Shown here: in pieces, positions 1 through 6,022 of the stretch
Numbering within the stretch: position 1 is the stretch's first letter
Layout of the letters: each line of letters opens with the position of its first letter
From: an uncultured Alphaproteobacteria bacterium
GTDB taxonomy: Bacteria; Pseudomonadota; Alphaproteobacteria; Puniceispirillales; UBA1172
Length of the DNA: 6,022 bases
Assembly: GCA_937952245.1 (NCBI GenBank)
Contig: CALFYS010000096.1
Location: 1 to 6,022 of the forward strand
Direction of reading: 5' to 3'
Position numbers and translations under genes: made by a program
Notes under the pieces: generated by a model
What the model saw: the letters and a program-made list of their open reading frames with translations, nothing else
What the model was told of the DNA's origin: nothing
The model's database searches: none

Positions 1-489
1 ATCGCCGCCTTAAGCCAAGGGGTTGTGGTGGCAGAAGCCAACGCCGGCTCCGGGTCATTAATCACCGCAAAAGATGCCACTAATCGCGGGGTTGAGGTCA
101 TGGCTTTCCCCGGCTCTCCCCTTGATCCACGGTCGAGCGGATGCAACAAATTGATCAAAGACGGCGCCCATCTTGTGCAGAACGCCGAGGATATTGTCTC
201 GATTATCAGCAGTTTTAACTTTCGCGCCACACAAGATGAGCTCTTTGGAAATAACCAACAAAAACAATCTATTGACCTTGAAAACCATTTAAAAGAAGCG
301 CATCAGACCGTCTATGAAAATTTAAGTTTTACGCCAACGGAGGTTGACGAATTGATCCGTCAATGTCATTTGTCTCCATCAGTAGTGCAAAGTGTTTTGT
401 TGAAAATGGAACTGGATGGTGAGATTGCCCGAGCCTTCGGAAATCGTGTTCATCTTCTTTATAATAGCGTGACCATCAACAAAAAATAA
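1..489 (+). CDS. dprA: DNA-processing protein DprA, C-terminal part (5' end outside the window)
   Basis: DprA (Smf) binds single-stranded DNA and loads RecA on it, chiefly during natural transformation, and acts in the cytoplasm. The frame is open from base 1, so the gene begins upstream; 162 residues are visible, ending at TAA 487-489. Visible residues 1-60 are the end of the Rossmann-like domain, with GSGSLITA at 16-23 and PGSPLDPR at 37-44, followed by a conserved glycine and asparagine (GCN). These match the family signature, where RSGSLITA is more usual. Residues about 97-156 look like the C-terminal winged helix found in many proteobacterial DprA proteins. The GTG at 25 is inside the conserved fold and is not the start. 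topA follows after 67 bp, a common proteobacterial arrangement, and no terminator is visible in the gap. DprA is widespread in bacteria not known to be competent, so its presence does not prove transformability. Confidence 0.93.
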   Translation: MAALSQGVVVAEANAGSGSLITAKDATNRGVEVMAFPGSPLDPRSSGCNKLIKDGAHLVQNAEDIVSIISSFNFRATQDELFGNNQQKQSIDLENHLKEAHQTVYENLSFTPTEVDELIRQCHLSPSVVQSVLLKMELDGEIARAFGNRVHLLYNSVTINKK

Positions 490-542
490 CTTTGTTTTCA
501 ATTGATCATTGGGTCTATTTCGGCCTAATTTGGGTTTTAATC

Positions 543-550
543 AAAGGAGG
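543..550 (+). promoter_or_regulatory. Strong Shine-Dalgarno that fixes the topA start
   Basis: AAAGGAGG ends 6 bases before the TTG at 557. It is a near-perfect complement to the 3' end of 16S rRNA at good spacing. The only earlier in-frame start, TTG at 509, has nothing comparable upstream and would add 16 residues ahead of the family's normal KVVIVESPAKA beginning. The site therefore decides for 557. Confidence 0.88.
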
Positions 551-556
551 ATCCGC

Positions 557-3184
557 TTGAAAGTTGTTATTGTCGAATCCCCCGCTAAAGCCAAAACCAT
601 CAATAAATATTTGGGGTCTGACTATAATGTGATCGCATCGGTCGGTCATATTCGTGACCTGCCGCCAAAAGATGGTTCGGTTGACCCTGATCATGATTTC
701 GCCATGAAATGGCAAGTCTCCCCCCGCAGCAATGATCCGATTAGAGCGATTAAATCCGCGGTTAAAGGCGCTGACAAGCTGATCCTTGCCACTGACCCTG
801 ATCGCGAAGGGGAAGCGATTTCATGGCACGTTCATGAAGTGTTAGACGAAGCGAAAAGCATCAAAGGCATTCCTGTTGAACGGGTTGTCTTTAATGAGAT
901 TACAAAATCCGCCATCCTTGAGGCGATGGCCAACCCCCGCCAGATTAATGACGAATTGGTTGACGCCTATCTGGCGCGCCGTGCTTTGGATTATCTGGTG
1001 GGATTCAGCATCTCTCCTGTTTTATGGCGAAAATTGCCCGGCGCAAGATCAGCCGGCCGTGTGCAATCGGTGGCGCTGAAACTGATTTGTGAGCGCGAAG
1101 CAGAGATTGAAGCCTTCCGCGCCAATGAATATTGGTCGATCGAAGCTCGATTAAAAAAACAAGATGGCAACAGTTTTTCCGCACGCCTCACCCATCTGGA
1201 AGGCAAGAAACTCGAAAAACTCAGCCTTGGCAATGAACAGCAGGCCATGGCGGCGGTGGCTTTAGTTGAAGCTTCTAAACTGCAAGTTGGCAAGATTGAA
1301 ACCAAACGCACTCGCCGCAACCCGCAACCGCCGTTCACCACCTCAACCCTGCAACAGGAAGCCAGCCGGAAATTAGGCTTTTCCGCCAGCCGTACCATGC
1401 GGGTGGCGCAGAAATTATATGAAGGCATTAATATCGGCAAAGAGACCACCGGCCTGATTACCTATATGCGAACCGATGGCGTGCAATTAGGGCAAGAAGC
1501 CATTCAAGATATTCGCGGTGAAATCGTCTCATTAAAAGGTGATCGCTATCTGCCATCCACCCCAAGGGTCTATAAATCAAAAGCCGCCAACGCCCAAGAA
1601 GCCCATGAAGCCATCCGCCCCACCCAAATCAGCCGTAAGCCCGCGGATGTGGCGCAATATCTGGATGATGATCAGCGTAAACTCTATGACCTGATCTGGA
1701 AACGGACCATCGCCAGCCAAATGCAATCGGCTGAACTGGATAAGACCAGCGCTGATATTGTTGATGGTGATGGCAAAGTCACGTTGCGCGCCAATGGCTC
1801 AATCATTGTCTTTGACGGTTTCCTTTCGGTGTACCGTGAAGATAAAGATGACAGCGGTGATCAGGGTGACCAAAGCGAAAGTGATGAAAATCGCCTGCTG
1901 CCACCACTGGCAGGGGGAGAGCCGCTGGATACAATCGCGACTTTGCCCGAACAGCATTTCACCCAGCCGCCCCCTCGCTTTACTGATGCCAGCCTTGTGA
2001 AGCGCATGGAAGAATTGGGGATCGGCCGGCCTTCTACCTATGCCAGCATTATTTCGGTGTTGCAGGATCGCCATTACGTGGTCAAAGATCGCGGGCGGTT
2101 TATCCCCGAAGATCGTGGGCGGATTGTTTCAGCCTTCCTTGAAAGCTTCTTTAACCGCTATGTGGAATATGGATTTACCGCGCGGCTGGAAGAAGATTTG
2201 GATCGCGTGTCTGATGGCAAATTGGATTGGAAAAAACTGCTGGCTGATTTCTGGCGTGATTTCAAAGCCAATATTGATGGCACGTCTGAATTAACCCGCG
2301 GTGATGTGCTGGAAAAAGTTGATGTTCTGCTTGAAACCCATTTCTTCCCGTCTGATGATAGCGGCACGCCCATCCGGCAATGTAAGCATTGCGGTAATGG
2401 CACGCTGGGGCTGCAATTAGGGCGGTATGGCGCGTTTATCGGCTGTTCAAACTATCCTGAATGCAAATACACCCGCCAGATTGGTCAAGATGAAGACCAG
2501 AATGACATTAGCCTTGCGGGCGGCGATTACACCCTTGGCACGGATCCGGAAACAAACCTGCCAGTGATGGTGCGCAAAGGGCCTTATGGGGCTTATGTTC
2601 AGCTTGGTGATGCGGAAACGAAAAAGCCAAAGCGCGCCAGCCTGCCAAAAAATATGGATGTCGCCAGCCTTGATTTGGCCAAAGGATTGGCCTTGTTGAG
2701 CCTGCCCCGTGAGGTTGGGGTTCACCCCACCCATGGGGAGATGATCACCGCGGGCATTGGACGCTATGGACCGTTCCTGAAATTCAGTGACGCTTATGTC
2801 AGCATCCCCGCCGATGATACTGTCATTACCATCGGGCTTAACCACGCTGTTGAATTGATCGATACTTCCGGCAAAAAAGCAGGGCGTAATCTTGGTGCCT
2901 ATGGTGAGGCGGGCGATATTAAAGTCAAATCAGGCCGCTTTGGCCCTTATGTTGAGGTTGATGGCATCCGCGCCACCATCCCGAAAAGACTTGATCCTGA
3001 TGAAATCACGCTGGAAGAAGCCATCGTCTTGATTGAGACGAAAAAGGCGAAAGGCCCGGCCAAGCCAAAGGGTAAAAAAGCCGCCAAAAAATCAGCCAGC
3101 AAAACAGCGGCAAAACCAAAAGCCAAAAAAGCGGCCAAAAAATCCGCGAAAAAGAGCAGCGCCAAAAAGAAATCAGCATCATAA
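557..3184 (+). CDS. topA: DNA topoisomerase I (type IA), TTG start
   Basis: This enzyme relaxes negatively supercoiled DNA by cutting and passing one strand, through a 5'-phosphotyrosine intermediate. The protein has 875 residues, close to the 865 of E. coli TopA. The Toprim domain (about 1-115) holds Glu7 in the VESPAKAKTI motif and Asp80-x-Asp82-x-Glu84 for metal binding. SAGRVQS is at 165-171. The catalytic tyrosine is Tyr303 in ITYMRTDG, and AHEAIRPT and GRPSTYA follow. An acidic, low-complexity insert lies at about 427-446. One four-cysteine zinc ribbon (Cys609, 612, 630, 636) is followed by topoisomerase C-terminal repeats at about 656-828 (recurring GRYGPF/GPYGAY-like motifs), where E. 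coli has further zinc fingers instead. Residues 829-875 form a Lys/Ala/Ser tail that probably binds DNA. The TTG start is supported by the Shine-Dalgarno at 543-550. rnr follows after 22 bp with no terminator, so the two are probably co-transcribed. No catalytic residue is missing. Confidence 0.98.
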   Translation: MKVVIVESPAKAKTINKYLGSDYNVIASVGHIRDLPPKDGSVDPDHDFAMKWQVSPRSNDPIRAIKSAVKGADKLILATDPDREGEAISWHVHEVLDEAKSIKGIPVERVVFNEITKSAILEAMANPRQINDELVDAYLARRALDYLVGFSISPVLWRKLPGARSAGRVQSVALKLICEREAEIEAFRANEYWSIEARLKKQDGNSFSARLTHLEGKKLEKLSLGNEQQAMAAVALVEASKLQVGKIETKRTRRNPQPPFTTSTLQQEASRKLGFSASRTMRVAQKLYEGINIGKETTGLITYMRTDGVQLGQEAIQDIRGEIVSLKGDRYLPSTPRVYKSKAANAQEAHEAIRPTQISRKPADVAQYLDDDQRKLYDLIWKRTIASQMQSAELDKTSADIVDGDGKVTLRANGSIIVFDGFLSVYREDKDDSGDQGDQSESDENRLLPPLAGGEPLDTIATLPEQHFTQPPPRFTDASLVKRMEELGIGRPSTYASIISVLQDRHYVVKDRGRFIPEDRGRIVSAFLESFFNRYVEYGFTARLEEDLDRVSDGKLDWKKLLADFWRDFKANIDGTSELTRGDVLEKVDVLLETHFFPSDDSGTPIRQCKHCGNGTLGLQLGRYGAFIGCSNYPECKYTRQIGQDEDQNDISLAGGDYTLGTDPETNLPVMVRKGPYGAYVQLGDAETKKPKRASLPKNMDVASLDLAKGLALLSLPREVGVHPTHGEMITAGIGRYGPFLKFSDAYVSIPADDTVITIGLNHAVELIDTSGKKAGRNLGAYGEAGDIKVKSGRFGPYVEVDGIRATIPKRLDPDEITLEEAIVLIETKKAKGPAKPKGKKAAKKSASKTAAKPKAKKAAKKSAKKSSAKKKSAS
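3074..3175 (+). repeat. Two diverged 51-bp tandem units encoding the basic TopA tail
   Basis: Units 3074-3124 and 3125-3175 are adjacent and in frame. Each encodes 17 residues beginning KKAAKKSA, and 12 of 17 positions agree by eye. The codons are mostly AAA/AAG and GCN, so the DNA is purine-rich on the + strand. The tail could have grown by duplication, although Lys/Ala-rich sequence also produces such matches through composition alone. Confidence 0.6.
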
Positions 3185-3206
3185 AACAGCATGATAGGTT
3201 TTATTG

Positions 3207-5546
3207 ATGTCTGATGACCATTTTGATGATTTACCCGATGATGAAGCGCTGATCGCCTTCATTCACGAACAACCGACCCCGCCAAAAGTCAAAGAAGTGG
3301 CGAAAGCGTTTCGCCTGCCGCCTGATTTGCGCGCGCCTTTGCGCAAACGCCTGAAACAACTGGCGGAAATGGGCAAAATCAAAACCATGGATGGCCGCCG
3401 CATCGCCGGAGTTGATCATCTGCCGCCGGTGATGGTGGTGGAGATTACCGCGATTAATGATGATGGTGATGGCATCGCCCTGCCCGCGGAAGCCTCCAAT
3501 GGTGTTGAGGCCCATTCAGAACCACCATTGATTATCATCACCCATGACCGCCGCGCCCAAAAAACCACCAACAAATTCAAAGGCAAAGGGTTTGCTGTTG
3601 GTGACCGTGTGTTATCGCGCTTAACTCTAATCGGCCCCGGGGAATATGAAGGCCAAGTCATCCGCAAACTTGACCGCCATCGCCAAGTGATCTTTGGGCA
3701 AGTCTATAAAACCCGTGATGGCTATGGGCTTGAGCCTGTGGAACGCGGGGTGAAATCAGGGTTTCATCTGTTGCCGCCGACCGCTGACCTGCCTTTTGAC
3801 GTGGGCGATATGGTGGAAGCGGAAGTGGCGCGATCATCAGGTTACGGCAAGAAATCAGCAAAAGTGATCCGCAATTTAGGCCCTTCTGATGATGCGGGGG
3901 CGTTTTCCGCCTTGGCGATTGCTGAATTTGAGCTGCGCCATGTCTTTCCTGATGAAGCGGTGCGCGATGCCGAAGCCGCCCGCATCATGCCTTTGGGCAA
4001 GCGTGAAGATTTACGTGACCTGCCGCTGGTGACGATTGATGGCGCGGATGCCCGTGACTTTGACGATGCTGTTTTTGCTGAACCGCATGAAGACGGCGGG
4101 TATCGCATGATCGTGGCGATTGCCGATGTCGCCGCCTATGTTCAGCCCGATGCCCCCCTTGATCGTGAAGCGGTGCGGCGGGGCAATTCGGTTTACCTGC
4201 CTGATCGCGTCATCCCGATGCTGCCAGAGGCGCTGAGCAATGGGTTATGTTCCTTGGTGCCGGGGGAGGATCGCGGCTGTCTTGCGGTTGAAATGATCAT
4301 TGATGCCGAGGGCCATAAGACCAGCCATCGGTTCTTTCGCGGTTTGATGCGCTCCCACGCGCGATTAACCTATGACGCGGTGGAAGACTTCCGCCTTGGG
4401 CATGATACAGACCCGCCAGCGGGGATTGCCGCCGAACGGCTGCATCATCTTTTTGCCGCCTATGAATTGCGGGCGGAACGGCGCGGTGAACGCGGCGCGC
4501 TTGACCTTGATTTGCCTGAAAAACGGGTGGTGTTTGATGACCAAAACCGCGCCATCGCCATTGCCAAAAAACACCAGAACACCAGTCAGAAATTGATCGA
4601 AGAATTTATGATCTTGGCCAATGTTGCGGCGGCGGAAACATTGGAAGAAGCGAAAGCTTTATGTTTTTTCCGCGCCCATGAGCCGCCTGACCCTGCCAAG
4701 ATTGATGGTTTGCGCGATGTTGTTAAAACCATGGGGATTGCTTTTCCGAAAGGCCAAGTCATCCGCCCCCATCATTTCAACAATTTGTTAAAGCAAGCGA
4801 AGTCATTGGAAGATGCCGCCGCCGCGCAATTGGTCAATGAAACGGTTCTCAGAAGCCAATCACAGGCGGATTACCGCATCACCAATCCCGGGCATTTTGG
4901 CTTGGCCTTGCGCCGATATGCTCATTTCACCTCACCCATCCGGCGATATTCGGATTTGATGGTGCATCGCAGTTTGATCAACCTGATGGCGGATGAAGAC
5001 CGCTACGCTTTACCGTCACCGGATGCGGCTTCTGAAATTGCTCAAGCCATTTCCGACACAGAACGCAAAGCCGCCGCCGCGGAACGCCGTACCATTGATC
5101 GCTACGCCACCGCCCTTGTGAAAGATAAAGCCGGCGCCATCATTGAAGGTAAAGTCACCACCATCACCGGATTCGGGGCGTTTATCCAATTGGCCGATAC
5201 TGGCGCGGAAGGGTTGCTGCCTTTGGGGCAATTGCCCGATGATTATTATGAAGTTGATACCAATGCCGCGGTTATTGAAGGCCGATCATCAGGGCTTAAA
5301 ATCAGAACCGGTGATGTTATTGACGTGATGATTGTTGATGTCGCCCCTCTGAAAGCCAGCATCACCTTGGCTTGGGCGGATGACAGCCTGCCCCGCAAAT
5401 CAGATCGGAAATTTAATCGCGGTGGTGGCAGGGGCGGTAAAAAACATTCATCAGGCCCCCGTGGTGGCCGTGCACGGAATAAATCAGGCGATAAAAAATC
5501 AAATAAAAATAGAAAAAACACGAAAGCCAAAGCCCGGCGTCGATAA
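3207..5546 (+). CDS. rnr: Ribonuclease R (3'-5' exoribonuclease, RNB family)
   Basis: RNase R degrades RNA processively from the 3' end and can pass through structured RNA; it acts in rRNA quality control, mRNA decay and trans-translation. The product has 779 residues (E. coli 813). In order: an acidic N-terminus and winged helix (about 9-66), cold-shock-like OB domains (about 75-150 and 155-225), the RNB catalytic domain (about 266-595), an S1 domain (643-723) and a basic Gly/Arg/Lys tail (724-779). Metal-binding aspartates are Asp278, 284, 286 and 287 in IDGADARDFDDA, equivalent to E. coli Asp272, 278, 280 and 281. Tyr330 (SVYLPDR) matches E. coli Tyr324, and TSPIRRYSDLMVH is intact. The full N-terminal domains and tail argue for RNase R rather than RNase II. 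ATG 3207 was chosen; an in-frame TTG at 3204 is the only near alternative. The Shine-Dalgarno is weak (AGG at 3196-3198), so translation may depend partly on topA just upstream. Confidence 0.97.
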   Translation: MSDDHFDDLPDDEALIAFIHEQPTPPKVKEVAKAFRLPPDLRAPLRKRLKQLAEMGKIKTMDGRRIAGVDHLPPVMVVEITAINDDGDGIALPAEASNGVEAHSEPPLIIITHDRRAQKTTNKFKGKGFAVGDRVLSRLTLIGPGEYEGQVIRKLDRHRQVIFGQVYKTRDGYGLEPVERGVKSGFHLLPPTADLPFDVGDMVEAEVARSSGYGKKSAKVIRNLGPSDDAGAFSALAIAEFELRHVFPDEAVRDAEAARIMPLGKREDLRDLPLVTIDGADARDFDDAVFAEPHEDGGYRMIVAIADVAAYVQPDAPLDREAVRRGNSVYLPDRVIPMLPEALSNGLCSLVPGEDRGCLAVEMIIDAEGHKTSHRFFRGLMRSHARLTYDAVEDFRLGHDTDPPAGIAAERLHHLFAAYELRAERRGERGALDLDLPEKRVVFDDQNRAIAIAKKHQNTSQKLIEEFMILANVAAAETLEEAKALCFFRAHEPPDPAKIDGLRDVVKTMGIAFPKGQVIRPHHFNNLLKQAKSLEDAAAAQLVNETVLRSQSQADYRITNPGHFGLALRRYAHFTSPIRRYSDLMVHRSLINLMADEDRYALPSPDAASEIAQAISDTERKAAAAERRTIDRYATALVKDKAGAIIEGKVTTITGFGAFIQLADTGAEGLLPLGQLPDDYYEVDTNAAVIEGRSSGLKIRTGDVIDVMIVDVAPLKASITLAWADDSLPRKSDRKFNRGGGRGGKKHSSGPRGGRARNKSGDKKSNKNRKNTKAKARRR

Positions 5547-5550
5547 AGGC

Positions 5551-5579
5551 TTGACATTCCCCCTATTATCAGCGATTTT
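5551..5579 (+). promoter_or_regulatory. Probable sigma-70-type promoter for rpmG
   Basis: A perfect TTGACA at 5551-5556, preceded by GC, begins 5 bases after the rnr stop. At 17-bp spacing the -10 position is GATTTT (5574-5579), which matches TATAAT at only three positions. A strong CTTGAC-type -35 with a weak -10 is common in alphaproteobacterial housekeeping promoters. Transcription would start near 5586 and give a leader of about 50 bases. The better-looking TATTAT at 5564-5569 is only 7 bases from the -35 and is not usable with it. Confidence 0.6.
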
Positions 5580-5598
5580 CGCGCCTCAAGTTTATGAC

Positions 5599-5617
5599 CA
5601 TTCTTCCAAGAAGAATG
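5599..5617 (+). promoter_or_regulatory. Stem-loop in the rpmG leader followed by a short T run
   Basis: CATTCTT (5599-5605) and AAGAATG (5611-5617) form a perfect 7-bp stem with a 5-base loop. TTTT follows at 5618-5621, and the rpmG Shine-Dalgarno begins at 5622. Only two of the seven pairs are G-C, so the stem is weak for an intrinsic terminator. It may be an attenuator-like element, an mRNA-stabilising structure, or chance. It lies downstream of the proposed promoter, so a strong terminator here would silence rpmG. Confidence 0.35.
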
Positions 5618-5621
5618 TTTT

Positions 5622-5628
5622 AAAGGAG
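5622..5628 (+). promoter_or_regulatory. Strong ribosome binding site of rpmG
   Basis: AAAGGAG sits 7 bases before the ATG at 5636, near-optimal spacing for a highly expressed ribosomal protein. It follows the leader stem-loop by only 4 bases. Confidence 0.82.
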
Positions 5629-5635
5629 CAAAGCC

Positions 5636-5803
5636 ATGGCGAAGCCGGCAACACTTCAGATCAAACTGGTCAGCACCGCTGATACTGGGTTTTACTATGT
5701 CACCAAGAAAAACCCGCGCACCAAGCCTGAAAAGCTTGAGCTGAAAAAGTATGATCCAAAAGTACGTAAACACGTCCTTTTCCGTGAGGCAAAAATCAAG
5801 TAA
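5636..5803 (+). CDS. rpmG: 50S ribosomal protein L33 (bL33), cysteine-free form
   Basis: L33 is a small protein of the large ribosomal subunit located near the tRNA exit site. The 55-residue product starts MAKPATLQIKLVSTADTGFY and ends FREAKIK, and matches proteobacterial L33 along its whole length, including STADTGF-YVTKKN, the KKYDP motif and RKHV. It has no cysteine, so it is the form that does not bind zinc. The start is fixed by the strong Shine-Dalgarno and by family length. Unlike its upstream neighbours it has a probable promoter of its own at 5551-5579. A sugar kinase gene follows after 25 bp. In many alphaproteobacteria rpmG lies a little downstream of rnr with other small genes between them; here they are directly adjacent (a comparison from memory). 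Confidence 0.97.
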   Translation: MAKPATLQIKLVSTADTGFYYVTKKNPRTKPEKLELKKYDPKVRKHVLFREAKIK

Positions 5804-5816
5804 CATTTCCTAACTG

Positions 5817-5821
5817 AAAGG
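5817..5821 (+). promoter_or_regulatory. Ribosome binding site of the ROK kinase gene
   Basis: AAAGG lies 7 bases before ATG 5829, within the 25-bp gap after rpmG. There is no room for a full promoter in the gap, so expression probably comes from rpmG transcripts or from a promoter inside rpmG. The site supports 5829 as the start, which also places DLGGTK at the usual distance from the N-terminus. Confidence 0.65.
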
Positions 5822-5828
5822 TTTGGAT

Positions 5829-6022
5829 ATGCGTCTTGGAATTGACCTTGGTGGAACAAAGACCGAAGCCGCCGTCATCAATGATGACGGCGTTGTTGTT
5901 TGGCGTCACCGCATCCCCACCGAACGCCAATCCTATCAACATCTCATTCAATCCATTAAAGACCTGACCCTTAAGGCCGAGGAAGACACAGGGTTCAGCG
6001 GCAATATTGGCATGGGCATCCC
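5829..6022 (+). CDS. ROK-family sugar kinase, probably fructokinase (Mak-like), N-terminal fragment
   Basis: ROK kinases phosphorylate free hexoses or amino sugars with ATP in the cytoplasm. Only the first 64 residues are visible; the gene runs off the right edge. It opens MRLGIDLGGTKTEAAVI, with the phosphate-binding DLGGTK motif at residues 6-11, and the last visible residues, NIGMGI, lead into the family's GxGxPG motif. The stretch WRHRIPT followed by a helical segment resembles, as I recall it, E. coli Mak (manno(fructo)kinase) more than glucokinase or NagK. There is no N-terminal DNA-binding domain, so it is a kinase and not a ROK repressor. The substrate-defining residues and the zinc-binding cysteine cluster lie beyond the window, so specificity stays open. 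A strong hairpin lies inside the gene at 5870-5892. Confidence 0.88.
   Translation, partial: MRLGIDLGGTKTEAAVINDDGVVVWRHRIPTERQSYQHLIQSIKDLTLKAEEDTGFSGNIGMGI
5870..5892 (+). other. Perfect 10-bp hairpin with T-rich tail, inside the ROK kinase gene
   Basis: CGCCGTCATC (5870-5879) and GATGACGGCG (5883-5892) are exact inverted complements around a 3-base AAT loop. The T-rich TTGTTGTTT follows at 5893-5901. The stem spans codons 14-22, 41 bases after the start. The shape resembles an intrinsic terminator, but the tail is interrupted by G and the bases also encode the normal AVINDDG segment. It could be an attenuator for read-through from rpmG, a brake on early translation, or chance. Confidence 0.45.

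Noticed and set aside
25..489. GTG at 25 as the start of a complete short protein
   Set aside because: The frame is open to base 1, and the residues before it (IAALSQGV) match the conserved DprA fold, so the gene is truncated by the window edge.
502..530. Possible topA promoter, TTGATC with CTAATT at 17-bp spacing
   Set aside because: Both boxes are poor matches and the region is AT-rich, so such matches are expected by chance; not strong enough to list.
490..556. Terminator between dprA and topA
   Set aside because: The short inverted pieces around CAATTGATCATTG do not form a stable stem and no T run follows one.
991..1449. 152-codon open frame on the - strand inside topA
   Set aside because: It lies opposite the catalytic core of topA, including the codons for the conserved SAGRVQS motif, and shows no family features.
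2947..3192. - strand open frame encoding a very hydrophobic Leu/Ala/Phe protein, resembling membrane segments
   Set aside because: It is the reverse complement of the Lys/Ala-rich topA tail, where AAA and GCC become TTT and GGC; no start context supports it.
5550..5570. Heat-shock (RpoH) promoter, CTTG followed by CCTAT
   Set aside because: CTTG and CCTAT are only 8 bases apart, too close for RpoH; the same CTTGACA is better explained as a sigma-70-type -35.
5246..5806. 186-codon open frame on the - strand across the rnr end and rpmG
   Set aside because: It overlaps two well-supported + strand genes, has no recognisable domain, and its open state follows from their codon usage.

Overview
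The window reads as an ordinary block of bacterial housekeeping chromosome, most likely from an alphaproteobacterium of intermediate GC content. The lineage call rests on three things: the gene order dprA-topA-rnr followed by rpmG, the cysteine-free L33 protein, and a CTTGACA-type promoter with a poor -10. Genus cannot be read from the sequence; a marine Rhodospirillales or SAR116-like organism is only a guess. All genes lie on the + strand and are tightly packed. I saw no mobile element, CRISPR array, tRNA or rRNA.

Layout. (1) 1-489 is the 3' end of dprA (DNA-processing protein A). (2) After a 67-bp gap, topA (DNA topoisomerase I) occupies 557-3184 and starts at TTG behind a near-perfect Shine-Dalgarno. 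(3) After 22 bp, rnr (RNase R) occupies 3207-5546. (4) An 89-bp intergenic region carries a probable promoter, a small stem-loop and a strong ribosome binding site for rpmG (ribosomal protein L33, 5636-5803). (5) After 25 bp, the N-terminal part of a ROK-family sugar kinase, probably fructokinase-like, runs off the right edge (5829-6022). No stretch over 300 bases lacks a gene.

How the genes relate. dprA, topA and rnr have no visible terminator between them and are probably co-transcribed. They cover handling of incoming single-stranded DNA, relaxation of negative supercoils, and degradation of structured RNA. rpmG appears to have its own promoter starting 5 bp after the rnr stop, which would uncouple L33 from the upstream genes. 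The kinase may be read through from rpmG, because there is no promoter or terminator in the 25-bp gap. However, a perfect 10-bp hairpin followed by a T-rich tract lies 41 bases inside the kinase gene.

I found no undescribed system. The observations most worth checking are the regulatory-looking structures around rpmG and the kinase start, and the paired basic tails of TopA and RNase R.
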